From contig JANIIK010000547.1 in assembly GCA_027704905.1 (NCBI GenBank), positions 1-64,000 of the forward strand: a stretch of 64,000 nucleotides of DNA, in the 5' to 3' direction. The position numbers and the translations under genes are program-made. Of this stretch, positions 20,185 to 33,841 are shown in pieces. The notes below the pieces were generated by a model. It made no database searches. It had not been told where the DNA came from and saw nothing but the letters and a program-made list of their open reading frames with translations. How positions within the stretch are numbered: the stretch's first letter is position 1; each line of letters starts with the position of its first letter. The DNA comes from Muraenolepis orangiensis. Its lineage: Eukaryota > Chordata > Actinopteri > Gadiformes > Muraenolepididae.

Positions 20185-23094
20185 ATGGAGGCGTTCGGTG
20201 TCCCTACCCCGAAGATGGACTGGGATTCATGTAATTTACCAGATGCGTGGCGGAGATTCAAGCAACACGCTGAACTCATGTTCACAGGCCCGCTCAGAAA
20301 GAGAGCAGAAGAGGAGAAATGCAGTTTCCTTTTGCTGTGGATTGGGGACAAAGGACGGGACATCAGCAACACATGGACGCTAACGGAGGATCAAGCTAAG
20401 TTGCTAAAGACATTCTACGTGAATTTCTCAGAATACCTCACTCCGAAAGCAAACCCCAAGGTACAAGGTACCTTGTAAGGTACAAATTCCATGAGAAGGC
20501 ACAGGGAAGTGGTGAGTCATTCGAGCACTTTGTGACAGAGCTCAAGCTGTTAGTCAAAGACTGTAACTACACAAACAGTGATGAGATGGTCAGAGATCGT
20601 ATTGTTTTCGCTACCAACTCACCCAGAGTGTGCGAAAAGTTACTCAGCCAGGGGCCGGAGCTCACGCTGGAAAAAGCGATCGACGTAGCCCACTCCCACG
20701 AGCTATCACAAGTGCAGCTAAAGGCTATGGCTAACGACAGCCATGAAGTGCATGCAGTCCATCGTAAAACCTGGAACGCCAAGCTTCATGAGAGGTGCTA
20801 GCAAGCACTATGAAAGCCCAAAGCACTATGAAAGCCCAAAGATGCATGACAATGCCTGTAGCAAGTGTGGAGGACACCCAGAAAAAGGTAAACAATGTCT
20901 GAAGTGCCGAAAATTCAATCACTATGCAAAAGTGTGTAAAACTAAGTCCGACACCCCAGGTAGAACAGTGCACAGAGAGATCCACACAGTTGGAGAAGAT
21001 TATGAAGATGATAACTCTGAGCTGTTTGTGGACACTGTTACTACAGAGAGGGAAGATGAGGAAAGTGCATACGCAGACATAGGATTGGGGCCACAGAACA
21101 GAAAATTGACTTTCAAGCTAGATACTGGGGCACAAGCAAGTGTAATACCTGCCAAAGATTTTAATGCGCTAATGCCCAGCATACAATTAATGGATGCTGA
21201 CCGTAAGTTAACTGGCTACGGTGGACACGCGCTGGAAGTAAATGGCTACTGCAAAATAGCAGGCAGATACAAAGCCAAGTCAACCACAGAAAAGTTGTAC
21301 ATAGTGAACTGCAAAGGCCCACCTATCCTAGGCTACAAAGCATGCAAAGCCCTGGGACTCATCAAAGTGGTGTAGGCAGTCAACAGTGACAAAGAGATCA
21401 GCACCCAGTCAGCCCACATACAAAGTGAGTACTCGGATGTTTTCAAAGGCATCGGCACATTCCCAGGCGAGTGTAGTTTTAGAATAGACCCCAGTGTAGC
21501 ATCAGTTGTCTGCCCACCACGGAGGGTACCATTCGCCCTTAGAGATCATCTAAAGACAGAGTTAGACAACATGGAAAGGGACAGCATAATATGCAAGGTG
21601 ACTGAGCCTACCCAGTGGGTTAATGCCCTAGTAGTGTGTGAAAAGCCAAAGACACACAAACTCAGAGCATGCCTAGAACCAAGACCCCTAAACAAGGCAA
21701 TAATGAGGCCATACTACCCCCTACCCACACTGGAGGATGTGACATCCAAGTTAGCTGGGGCAAAGTACTTCAACATCCTGGATGCAAGATCAGGGTATTG
21801 GGCAATCAAGCTAAGTGAGCAATCCTCATTGCTCACTACATTTAACACCACATTTGGAAGATATCGTTTGCTCAGGTTGCCCTTTGGCATCGTGTCTGCC
21901 CAGGACGAATTCCAAAGGAGGGTGGATCAGACATACGAAGGCCTAAAAGGAGTGGCTGACATTGTGGACGACATTGTCGTGTTCGGAAAAACAAGGGAGG
22001 AGCACGACAGCAACCTCCGAGCCATGCTCGGCCGAACTAGAAAGCGAGGGATACGACTGAACCCAGAGAAGTGTCGCATCTGTGTTCCTGAGGTGAGCTA
22101 CTTCGGTCACAAACTCACAGCCAACGGTTTGAAACCAGACCCGCTTAAGGTGAAAGCCATCAGAGACATGCCACCACCAACAAGTGAGGCAGAGCTTGAA
22201 ACCGTGTTAGGCATGGTAAATTAGAGAATAAAGAACCCATGCTCTCACATGACATCCCAGAGACCCCGTGGTAGACTGTAGCAACAGATCTATTCACGTG
22301 GAACTCTGAGAACTACATCGTCATATGTGACTACCTCAGCAGGTACTTTGAAATAGAACGCCTGCACAACATCACCACAGCCGCTGTCATTCACAAGATG
22401 AATGCAGTGTTTGCAAGACAAGGAATTGCACGTAAAGTTGTTTCCGATAACGGGCCATGTTATAACTCACATGAGTTCAAGCAGTTTGCATCATGGGGTC
22501 ATGGGGCTTCCAGCACGTCACTTCGAGCCCGCATTACCCGCAGTGCAACGGCCTTGCCGAAAAGACTGTTCAAACTGCAAAGCGGATCCTCACCAAGGCC
22601 GAAGAGGACAAGAAAGATCCATACCTCAGCCTTCTGGAGTATAGGAACACACCAGTCGACGGACTCAAATCCCCAGCCCAGATCCTGATGAGCCGCAGAC
22701 TGCGTTCTATCCTGCCCACGGCGATTCAACAACTACGACCTCAGGTGACCCCCCAGGACACTGTACGTGCAAGGAGAGAGAACTGCCAGCAGCGCCAGAA
22801 ACAGCACTACAACAGATCTTCTAGACCTCTGTCAATGCTGCACGCCGGAGCGCCCATCCGTTTCCAGCAGGGAGATGGCACATGGAAACCAGCGACAGTC
22901 ATCCGACCAGCTGAGACCCCACGGAACTACCACATCCAGACCGGTGATGGACAGTCATACAGGCGCAACCGACGGCATCTGCTAGACAACCATGCACCCA
23001 TCACACAGCAACCAGAGATCAGCGAGGATGACCCGGTCACTGCACGAGAGGACCCACCCCACCCTGGTTCTGTCAGTGAACCTGTTCACACTGA
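20185..23094 (+). pseudogene. Gypsy gag-pol remnant
   Basis: Gag runs from 20185 (MEAFGVPTPKMDW) in two frames broken near 20,470. The nucleocapsid has a CX2CX3HX4C-type knuckle (CLKCRKFNHYAKVC, ~20,900-20,940) after an 18-bp duplication giving KHYESPKHYESPK. The protease active site is LDTGAQASVIP (~21,118-21,150). The reverse transcriptase spans ~21,440-22,224 with LPFGIVSAQDEFQ and IVDDIVVF in place of YVDD. Integrase core pieces are ATDLFTWNSENYIVICDYLS and SDNGPCYNSHEF, then a frameshift near 22,490 and the C-terminal part from 22,493. Multiple breaks make it inactive. Confidence 0.85.
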
Positions 23095-24958
23095 CCCTTG
23101 TCAACGCACAAGATATGCCCCCACACACGGCACACAGACCTTCACAGCTGAGCAGGTGAGGAAAGTGCTGTGCAGGCTCCATCCAGGCAAGGCTGCTGGT
23201 CCTGATGGCGTCAGCCCGAGGGTCCTCAAAACATGTGCTGCCCAGCTGAGTGGAGTCCTGCAGTACATCTTCAACCTGAGCATGAGACTGGAGAGGGTCC
23301 CTGTGCTGTGGAAGACATCCTGCCTGGTGCCGGTTCCGAAGAAGGCACGTCCCAGCTCCTCTAACTACTACAGACCGGTGGCGCTGACGTCCCACGTGTC
23401 GAAGTCCTTTGAGAGGCTGGTCCTGTCGCTTCTTCGGCCCCTGGTCAGATCATCGCTGGACCCTCTTCAGTTTGCCTACCAGCCGAAACTGGGAGTGGAG
23501 GACGCCATCATCTTCCTGCTTCATCGTGCCTACGCCCACTTGGACAGACCCGGGAGCACTGTGAGAATCATGTTTTTCGACTTCTCTAGTGCGTTCAACA
23601 CCATCCGGCCTGCCCTGCTGGGGAGTAAGCTGACGGCGATGAAGGTGGACTCTTCCCTGGTTTCCTGGATTACAGACTATTTGACGGGTCGTCCACAGTT
23701 TGTCAGACTGCAGGACTGTGTGTCTGACACTGTGGTCAGCAGCACTGGTGCTCCACAGGGAACGGTTCTTTCCCCATTCCTGTTCACCCTTTACACCTCA
23801 GACTTCCAGTACAACTCAGAGTCCTGCCATCTGCAGAAGTTCTCGGACGACTCTGCAGTTGTTGGTTGTGTCAGCGAGGGAAACGATGAGGAGTACAGGG
23901 GCGTCGTGGACTCCTTCGTTGAGTGGTGTGAGCTGAACCACATGCAGCTCAACACAGACAAGACGAAGGAGATGGTGGACTTCCGCAGGAGGAAATCTAC
24001 CCCCTGTGTGTCCGCAGAAGTTGTTCAGGAATATAAATACCTGGGAGTTCACCTGGACAACAAACTGGTCTGGGCCAAGAACTCTGAGGCTGTTTACAAG
24101 AAGGGCCAGAGCCGTCTCTACTTCCTGCGGAGGCTCCGGTCCTTTGCACGTTTTGCAATACGATGCTGAAGATGTTCTACCAATCGGTGGTAGCCAGTGC
24201 CATCTTCTCCGGTGTCGTGTGCTGGGGAAGCAGGTTGATGTCAGCTGACGCCAACAAGATCAGCAGGATCGTCAGGAAGGCTGGCGCTGTCCTGGGGGTC
24301 CAGCTGGACTCCTTGTTGGTGGTGTCTGAGAGGAGGATGCTGCGCAAGCTGCGTAGTATCCTTGACAACAACTCTCACCCTCTCCATCAGGTGCTGACCT
24401 GATACAGAAGCACCTTCAGCAACAGACTCATTCCACCCAGGTGTACCACAGAACGCCACAGGAAGTCCTTTCTTCCTGTGGCCATCAGTCTCTATAATTC
24501 ATCTACCTCGGGTCGTGAGAGGGACAGTGGAGACTCAGTGACCTGAGGCCAACGCACTGTTATTATTATTTTTTGGTCAACGCACTGTAAATTCCTTTCA
24601 CTGTAATTTTGCACTGTAAATTCAATTTCACTTTTCACTTTTCACATGTCACTTTTTCAGTATTCATCTGAGTTATTTATTAGTATTTTATTACTGCCAA
24701 TTTGCACTATACGTATTGTTGTGTATTGTATATACCTACGTATTACTGTAATAATACTGTAAATTGTGCAATTCATCTATCAATACAGTTAGATTTCATT
24801 TAGAGTTAATTTAGTTATATTTTTAGTTAGTTAGTTTGTTGTTATTTAGTTTTTAGCTTTTAGGTATTAGTATATTTGTGTGTGCATTTATTCCCCCTGT
24901 TTCATCTGTTCACCTTAATTTCCCTCGGGATAAATAAAGTTATCTGAATCTGAATCTG
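23095..24958 (+). mobile_element. 5'-truncated L2-type LINE
   Basis: Encodes an L2/Rex1-type reverse transcriptase from TAEQVRKVLCRLHPGKAAGPDG through FFDFSSAFNTI, GAPQGTVLSPFLF, FSDDSAVV and YKYLGVHLDNKL. It is open to 24,169, then shifts frame (MFYQSVVASAIFSGVVCWG continues at 24,175). It ends in CCTCGGGATAAATAAAG and a short TCTGAA-rich tail at 24,930-24,958. The frame is continuous upstream with the Gypsy integrase. The coordinates of the join are approximate. Confidence 0.85.
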
Positions 24959-25721
24959 AATATGGACGTGTCATTAAGCCGAGGCAAGTCCTCGACTTAT
25001 GATTGATTGTAAAGGGTGTAGGCGGATCGCTGCCCTAAAAACAAAACTGCTGCCCTTTTAAAACAAAAGACAAATGTACAACATACTGTGATTTAATGTG
25101 TTTAGAAGAAAAAGAAAAGAAACAGATTTGTGATACTGTACTGTATTCATATACTTACCTGTCATGAGATGTTCACCAGCTTAATACTGTCATTACAGTG
25201 TGATTCCCTTACGAAGTTACTGCTAACATTCACAGGAGTATTTCAGGATTTGTTGATCTGTTGGAACTACTTGTTCGCTGCTATTATTGTTGTTCCAGAA
25301 GAAGCACTTTTCAGTATACTAAAGCTATATTTGTGCACTGAAGTTATTTGCACTGCCAATGATTTTGCGATCGCGAACATCGTGTATGTCACGAACATTG
25401 TGTGTGGCTTTTTTTCAATGACGATACTGTCGTGAATCTGTGGGAATCAGAATTCCTTTATTTGTCACTCACGTTATTATTAACAATAATAATAATAATA
25501 CAAATTATAAAAAATAATGATAAGAAAATAAAAAATAAATAAACCTCATGGGTCACATCAAGAGGATTCTGAAATCATCTCGCGACCCCCCCCTCGGGGT
25601 CCCGCGACCCCCACTTTGGGAACCCCTGCTGTCACTTTATGCCTTATCTCATTTAGGCAGATAAGATTGTCGCAGCCAATTTCCAAGTGTACCATAGTTG
25701 GTAAAGCAGTGTCCATGTAGT
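24959..25721. other. Non-coding, with hAT-like MITE-related stretch
   Basis: No gene supported. The part at ~25,360-25,632 (GCGATCGCGAACATCGTG through CACTTTGGGAACCCCTG) matches the 3' part of the repeat at 52,704-53,437. Confidence 0.65.
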
Positions 25722-26253
25722 GACGTAACAGCCCATCATCTTCGCCTTTGCCATTTTGACGTAAAATCCTACGTAGAAAAAAAGTAGCACTACGCTAGAT
25801 CCACTCGCTCCAGCCAGTAGACCTTCTAGCTCCCTATTGAGCTCTGGGGAAATCTGAAAGAATACGCCCATTGGCTACAAATCACTATATGATTGGTTGA
25901 TCAAATTGTCAATCCAAACGTACGCTCTCATTCAGTCTAAGGGCCAAAGTCATCGGGAATACTTTGGTTGAAGGATATTCTTCCCAGCAACCTAGAAAAA
26001 TATCTGATTGGTTGCATTGTTTTTCCAACACAAAACCACTCAAATGCGTCGTGCATGGACCGAGAAAGACAAACAAATCAACGTAACACTGTAATATAAC
26101 AGATAACAACACAGATACCATTCTCATTTATTCATTTTATTTAAATTTGATTACATTTTATTAATACAATTAATTCGATTTTTTTGTTTCATCTGAGAGT
26201 TCCAGGGTCTTCTCTGAATACCTTGAAGGCCCTGACGCTTCACCACTGGTATA
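25722..26253. repeat. ~530-bp dispersed duplicate, copy 1
   Basis: Matches 53,881-54,412 in the same orientation with few differences. Both copies stop at CACTGGTATATAT, directly beside a microsatellite. No protein family recognised. Confidence 0.85.
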
Positions 26254-26344
26254 TATGTCTGTGTGTTTAAGCAGCTGTGTAGGAATATATGTCTGTGTAT
26301 GTATAGGATTATGCGGTTGTGTAGCGGTATATTGGTGTGCATGC

Positions 26345-26356
26345 TTGTGTGTGTGT

Positions 26357-26445
<89 letters not shown>

Positions 26446-26446
26446 A
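26345..26446. repeat. GT microsatellite
   Basis: About 100 bp of GT with few interruptions, at the position of the short CA run at 18,474-18,495 in the other arm. Confidence 0.96.
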
Positions 26447-26678
26447 GTGAGATAACATTAAAGATAGGCACATGAGGTCCATTTCCAAAGATCCAAACTA
26501 AAAGTCAATACTAAGATAAATGACACATGATAAAGGACGATAAAGTGTATTTATTAGGAATACATTCTGTATTTTATGTATTCACTCAATCACTTTATTC
26601 ACAAGCGGCTGACCATGTACAACCATTCATCTAAACGTCGTGATTTTCCCTGAGTGCCTTTCTCTCCCCGAACCCTAG

Positions 26679-28432
<1,754 letters not shown>

Positions 28433-28779
28433 AATTTAAATACTTTTATTCAAGTTCATTGATGTATTTTTTATCCTTTCTTATTTATTTTACATCACAT
28501 ACAACACATTACTACGATTATACAACGCTAACCCGATGCTACTAATACTAATATGCACTTCCTTGTGTGCACTTTGATTATTTTCATTTAATTTAAATTG
28601 AATTGTATAATAATATTATATATATATAGAGAGGGAGAGAGAGAGACTTGTATTTGTCCCTGTGGGGAAATTGGTTCGCTGCATTATCACAGGGCATTTC
28701 ATCATACATCACAGTAAGTTCTCATAAAAAAAGATGGCCTGAAGGAGCTTCCTAGCAGCTGCAGGATTGCTTAGAAAGG

Positions 28780-28998
28780 AAGGACAAATTGGGACATTTT
28801 TGTAAATCAGGACCTGGAGGAGTAGGCCTACACATCATTTGTACCCTCCTACATCAGCTATTGTGTCGACAATGTCACCGTGGACAAACGTATCCGGGTT
28901 CACCCCAACCAGAAGGCCTGGATGACAAAGGAGGTCCAGACTCTCCTCAAGGACCACAACATTGCGTGTTTAAAGTGCTTGAGGGAAAGTGCATGGGA
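28780..28998 (+). mobile_element. LINE remnant (mirror of 8,641-8,880)
   Basis: Same LINE linker segment as in the left arm (SYISYCVDNVTVDK with one changed base, giving TLLHQLL in another frame). It is cut at 28,998 by the BEL element. Confidence 0.7.
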
Positions 28999-30523
28999 CA
29001 CAGTCTACAGAGGTGTCGCAAGATTATGCAGATGACAATCAGTGAACGAATTAAGTTTGTTCAAGAGAAGAGCTTGTGTTTCGGCTGTCTGAAGTCTGGC
29101 CATCGCTCCAAGGACTGTAGAGATAGAAACACCTGCGACACCTGTGAGAGAAAACATCCAACTTGCCTCCATGATGATCGCACCAAGGAAGAAAGGATGT
29201 CAACAAGGCCGGATGGAGCAAGGAACAGTGAAAAGTACAAAGAAAGAGAGAATAATCTGCCACAAAACCAGGCAGAGAGACCATCACGTGAGGCGACATC
29301 GTTTAGAGTCATCCAGAATGATGGGAACACTCATACATCCACAATAGTTCCAGTGTGGGTGTCATCTACAAGTGAGCCAAGTCGTGAGGTTCTGGTGTAC
29401 GCACTCCTCGATACACAAAGTGACACAACCTTTATCCTCGAAGAGACAGCAAAGGCTCTCAACACAAAAGGTGAACCAGTTCAGCTAAAGCTCTCCACGC
29501 TAGCTTCAAGAAACACAGTCGTGTCCTGTTGGAAGCTGACAGGTCTACAAGTAAGAGGATTCAATTCAGACAAGATAATCACTCTGCCAGTGACTTACTC
29601 AAGAGAGTTTATCCCTGCAAACAGAGACCATATTCCCACACCAGAGACAGCGAAGGCATGGCCTCATCTTGAACACATTGCAGATGAGATTGCTTCTCAG
29701 CAAAGCTGTGATGTTGGCCTGTTAATTGGCTACAACTGTGCTCAAGCCCTCATTCCAAGACAAGTGGTGCCTGGTGAGGAACATCAGCCGTTTGCTCAGA
29801 AAACAGACTTGGGCTGGAGTGTGGTGGGATATGGTAAACCGTGTCTCAACTATGGAGATACAATCGGAATCAGTCACCAAGTCATTGTGAAGCAAGTGAC
29901 GCCAGGTCTACCGTCCTCTTCAGACCTCACAAGTGAAGTGCACTATGTCTGTAGAACACAGATCAAAGAAGTTGTGTTACCTGCAGATGTCATGAAGATG
30001 CTTGAGTCTGACTTCGCTGAAAGAGTGTCAGAAGCCAGCCCCATCTCTCAAGAGGATCTAAGGTTCCTGTCGAAAATGGAGAAGGGCATCAAGTTAAAGA
30101 GCGACGGTCATTATGAAATGCCGCTGCCATTCAAGAAGGAAAGGCCTAACTTACCTGATAACAAGATCTGTACTATCCATCGTCTCAACTGTCTAGAAAG
30201 GAAGTTGAGAAGAAACGATCAGTACCGCACAGACTACAAGACCTTCATGGATGAGACCATAACCCGTGGAGATGCAGAAAGGGTCCCAGAGGAAGACATC
30301 TACAAAGCTCCAGCTTGGTATATCCCACATCATGGGGTGTATCATCCACAAAAGCCTGGGAAGATACGTGTTACCAAGGGAAAGAGAACCAAGTGGAGAA
30401 GTCAAGGTGGGAGAGATCGCAAGTGACGACCCTGAACTTAAGAAGGCCCAGGTTCTCAACACCCAGGCGCAGTCGGAAGTGACCTTTCCTGTGGAGGCCA
30501 AGGACCGAAGTTATTGTATTTAG
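28999..30523 (+). pseudogene. BEL/Pao gag-pol remnant
   Basis: The frame open to 30,426 shows two zinc-binding motifs (CFGCLKSGHRSKDC and CDTCERKHPTCLH, ~29,080-29,175), then the BEL retropepsin with active site LLDTQSDTTFI (~29,404-29,436) and the linker GLLIGYNCAQALIP. It reaches the first RT block WYIPHHGVYHPQKPGKIRV (~30,316-30,372). At ~30,372 the sequence jumps to the extreme C-terminus of Pol (VGEIASDDPELKKAQVLN), which is in another frame and stops at 30,523. It cannot supply RT or integrase. Confidence 0.87.
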
Positions 30524-30598
30524 TTTTGTTTACTTTCTATGTAGTATGTTGGTTTAAGTCATTGTAAAATCATATACAATTGATATGTTTGGTGGGAG

Positions 30599-31181
30599 TG
30601 TAACTGCCTCTGTGTTCAGTTTGAGTTTTGGTTCCTATCAGTTTTTGGTTCCTACCTAAATGCTGTAGAGTAAGAGTGGAACTAATGGTTGAAGCGCACA
30701 GTGTTCCGGGGACGGTTTATGCCGACGCACACGCGTGTAGAAATCTGTATATAAGAGAAAGTTCCGTCACAGTCAGTCAGTTCGGTCGATCAGTTCAGTC
30801 AGTGAAGTTCCATAATTTCCTCTCTTATTGCATGCAGCCAATAAGGTACGTTTGGTGTTGTGGTTGTTAGCTGTGTGTAAGCTCAAGCCAGGTAGCTAAA
30901 GTGCTAACAAAATGTTTGCTAAGTGAGTTTATTGTTATTATTATTGCAGAAGGATTTAATGTGTTTTGTAGGTTAAGTTCATTTTGGTTAACAATATTGT
31001 AAAGACATGTGACACTAAGAGACGAAGTAGAAATAACATGGATGTATGTTGTTATTGTTTGATCTGTGATTTATTGTATTTCATGTGTGTGTTTCACAGT
31101 TCTCACGGTCTGGATTTGAATAAATCCTACCAGTATCATAAAGAACGCATAGCTGTCATCATTGCATGAGAGGGAGTTACA
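30599..31181 (+). repeat. BEL 3' LTR
   Basis: 583 bp from TGTAACTGCC to GGGAGTTACA. It has TATATAAGAG near 30,750 and AATAAA near 31,120. A purine-rich GGTGGGAG precedes it as polypurine tract. Confidence 0.85.
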
Positions 31182-31955
31182 TAGTGCATTATCGATTTTA
31201 AAACTTGGTGGCTTATGAGAACTTTAATCTTTTATTATGTTTCTCTTATATATATCCATCCATCCATCCATGTATATTAAAGAACTCTATTTTGATAGAT
31301 TTTCCTTTGCGTTCTTGATGCTGGTGTAGCAATATGCTGTGTGAAAACATTTTTCTGATGTCTTTCTTTACACTTGAGTACTTGTATTTGTATTAATCTC
31401 AATCTAAACAATCTCACACTATGTGAAAGGTTCTGATTATCGAGGTTTTGGTGAGTCGGCGCTATAATATAATAAAACATTTTTTTTTATAAAATGAGTA
31501 AAGACAATGAAGTTTGTTTATTGAGTTTTTAACATGTATATTATGCCAAAAAGGCTATTAAAAAAAAAGACACAAAACCTTTTATTTTTTTAATTGTCTA
31601 TACAAACTAAACAAATTTCAAAATAATGTGTTTGTTGTACGGCAACCAAAGGTCCAATGGTTCCAATACCGGCAGCAAGGAAAGAGGGCCACATAACCGT
31701 TTAGATTTAAACACAAACAACAACAGCTAAGGTGATCAGCCTTAGAATCTAACTGAAATTAACAAACGCACCCTCACTCCTGTAAGATGTGTCATTTTGA
31801 TAATGTCTAAATTGGGACAGCCCCATGAAGCTGAAATAAGAATTCAATATTATTGATATTACGCAAATATATGAATGACAGATTACAGCAGTGAATAGGC
31901 CATACACAATGCCCAATTTGCTATGAATGAGATGAATGTTGTGAACAGCACTTAC

Positions 31956-32217
31956 CCTGTCCTTTGAACTCCTGAATGACAGATTGCTTAATGTGAAAGA
32001 ACTTCTGTTTATCAGAGTAAACGACAACCGTCCTTCCATAGTTTTCGGTCCATCTGACTTTTGCCTTCCCCTTGATCTGCACATAGAGAGACTTGATCTT
32101 ACAGTCTTTTGCCAGTTCTAATGTGACACTTCCTGATATGTAATCACCTCCAGTAAATGTGTTGTCTTTATTAATGGGATTGTACACCACCGAGAAAGCC
32201 TTTACGGTGTCTTCCAT
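31956..32217 (-). CDS. ARRDC3-like first exon, inverted copy
   Basis: Mirror of 7,626-7,887: ATG at 32217-32215, arrestin_N start, donor GTAAG at 31951-31955. The frame is open. The only residue change I see is His for Arg in KKFF-x-IKQ-type context. Downstream arrestin exons are absent before KLHL10 copy B, as in the left arm. Confidence 0.78.
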
Positions 32218-33841
32218 GGCCTAGCTACCAAATGCTAAGTGACGGTGGGAAAGCAAAGACTAGCAAAGGAGTGAGCAAGGGGCTGATAGATACAATGTCA
32301 TGTAAGGTGTGTCCAGACACGCCATAGCAAAATGGTATCATAGACGGTAACAAACATGGCTAACACTGACTTCTTCATTTTCCGTCTCCTTCCGTTTCCG
32401 CTTTATACATATCGCCCTAGCCCGATGTGTGCAGGTGTGTGCAGAAGACAAGTAGGCCTATCCGAATATACACCGATTTTAGTATGTTTCTCGCCAAAAT
32501 GGCTAGTTTACACGTTACAGGCTAGAACCATTTCCTCTGGCGTTAGACGGGACTATTCTCAGATAAGCGTCTCAATGTGGCTAAAGTACCACACGCTGAG
32601 TCGGGGAAGGTCTCATGTTGTACGTTACATTACAACCTGTTCAAATGTTGCCAATTTAACCCTGAGCCACATAACTCCCGGCTGCTCCTTAATGAGGCTC
32701 ATTTGAAATCACTGAAGTAAAACCATCATGTTGACCGAACACTGAAGGAGAGAATAGGAGAAAACATTGACAAGGCACAGTGGTGAGGCTTAACTCCATG
32801 CAGCTGATAGTGTTCACAGTGCCAAAGAGCTCCTTGCACAATCGATTTGAGGATTATTATCTGTGTAAATAGATAATACCGTTTAAATAGATAACAAACA
32901 GTGGAACCAATAGATATTTTAAACTGTGCTTCCACCTACAGGATGCAACATATAGGCCATAAGGTGACACACTACATTTGGTTCAATATATGATCAATAA
33001 ATATTATTGGTCTTCAGCTTTCAATGGGAAAATTACGATTATTACAACCATTATTGTCTATCTTGTTTCAATATATTTCAAATAATGGATTGCAATACAT
33101 AACATTGCTAAATGACCAGATGTTGGAATAAAACACAAACTACTTCCAATTGTAATATTGACATTTTATGTTTAATTAGTTCCTTTCATTCAACACGTCT
33201 AAGACATTTAATTGAAATCCATACCAATTGTTGTACTGTATATATTTACTGTATATATTGTTGCCCGCTCAATAAAAACAGAAATGGCAGTACAAAGGTT
33301 AAAAACACAATACAAAATCTTTGGCCTGGTGACCTGGTGAAAAAGCAACAATGGGGAAAAAGCACGATGAACAACAGTAAACATCCACTTTCACTGCAGC
33401 ACTGAACAATAAAGACAAGGATATCATTTGTAATTATGTTTCCTTTAAAGTGGACCACAAGATGTTAATGGACTATTTATTGTAAAACAAAACAAAAAAA
33501 CAGAGCAAGAATGCACTCAGAAGACACATTACAAATAGCATCCTATTAGGCTGTATTGAATAATTTCAATAGTTTGAGGTACGGATACTTTAATATATAT
33601 AATGCAAAAGGTGGCATAAAAATCACTGTCCCCTCTGAAATATATTGGACACTGAATAGAAAACATAGCAGATCATGCCAATTTCAGCATGATCACGCAA
33701 AGACACACTGGGAACATTAAACCAAGCATCTTCAATGAGACAACAAGTGTTCATGTTCTTTGATAGTCACATTGTAGGCACACACATCAACGCATCAAAT
33801 AAACACAAACCAGAGGGGTTCTAATGGTCTAGAGTCTAGAC
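32218..33841. other. Non-coding mirror interval
   Basis: Counterpart of 2,900-3,708 plus 6,782-7,625. It contains the empty site of the minisatellite LTR element near 33,015. No gene supported. Confidence 0.7.

Larger units (their letters stand above)
19909..23094 (+). mobile_element. Truncated Gypsy LTR retrotransposon
   Basis: A 5' LTR of about 214 bp (19909-20122, TGTAATG...CACAACA) is followed with no gap by a primer site TGGTGTCAGAGT. Gag, protease, reverse transcriptase and integrase remnants follow in Gypsy order. RNase H is deleted between ~22,224 and 22,260. No 3' LTR is found. The 3' part is joined to an L2 LINE near 23,095. The start falls in the 5' flank of KLHL10 copy A exon 1, judged from copy D, which continues without the LTR. 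Confidence 0.85.
28999..31181 (+). mobile_element. Deleted BEL/Pao LTR retrotransposon
   Basis: Inserted at GTGCATGGGA/TAGTGCATT relative to the intact left arm (~8,630-8,655). The 5' LTR, most of Gag, most of reverse transcriptase, RNase H and integrase are missing. The Gag end, protease, Pol start, a C-terminal Pol scrap and a 3' LTR (30599-31181) remain. No target duplication is left, consistent with a deletion that removed the 5' end and the left duplication. Confidence 0.88.

Noticed and set aside
25130..25435. 101-codon hydrophobic frame in the AT-rich spacer
   Set aside because: No recognised family, no splice or promoter context; low-complexity composition explains it.
26151..26471. 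Frames made of CA or GT repeats (also at 12,532, 27,706 and 59,718)
   Set aside because: Dinucleotide microsatellites read through as alternating residues; not genes.
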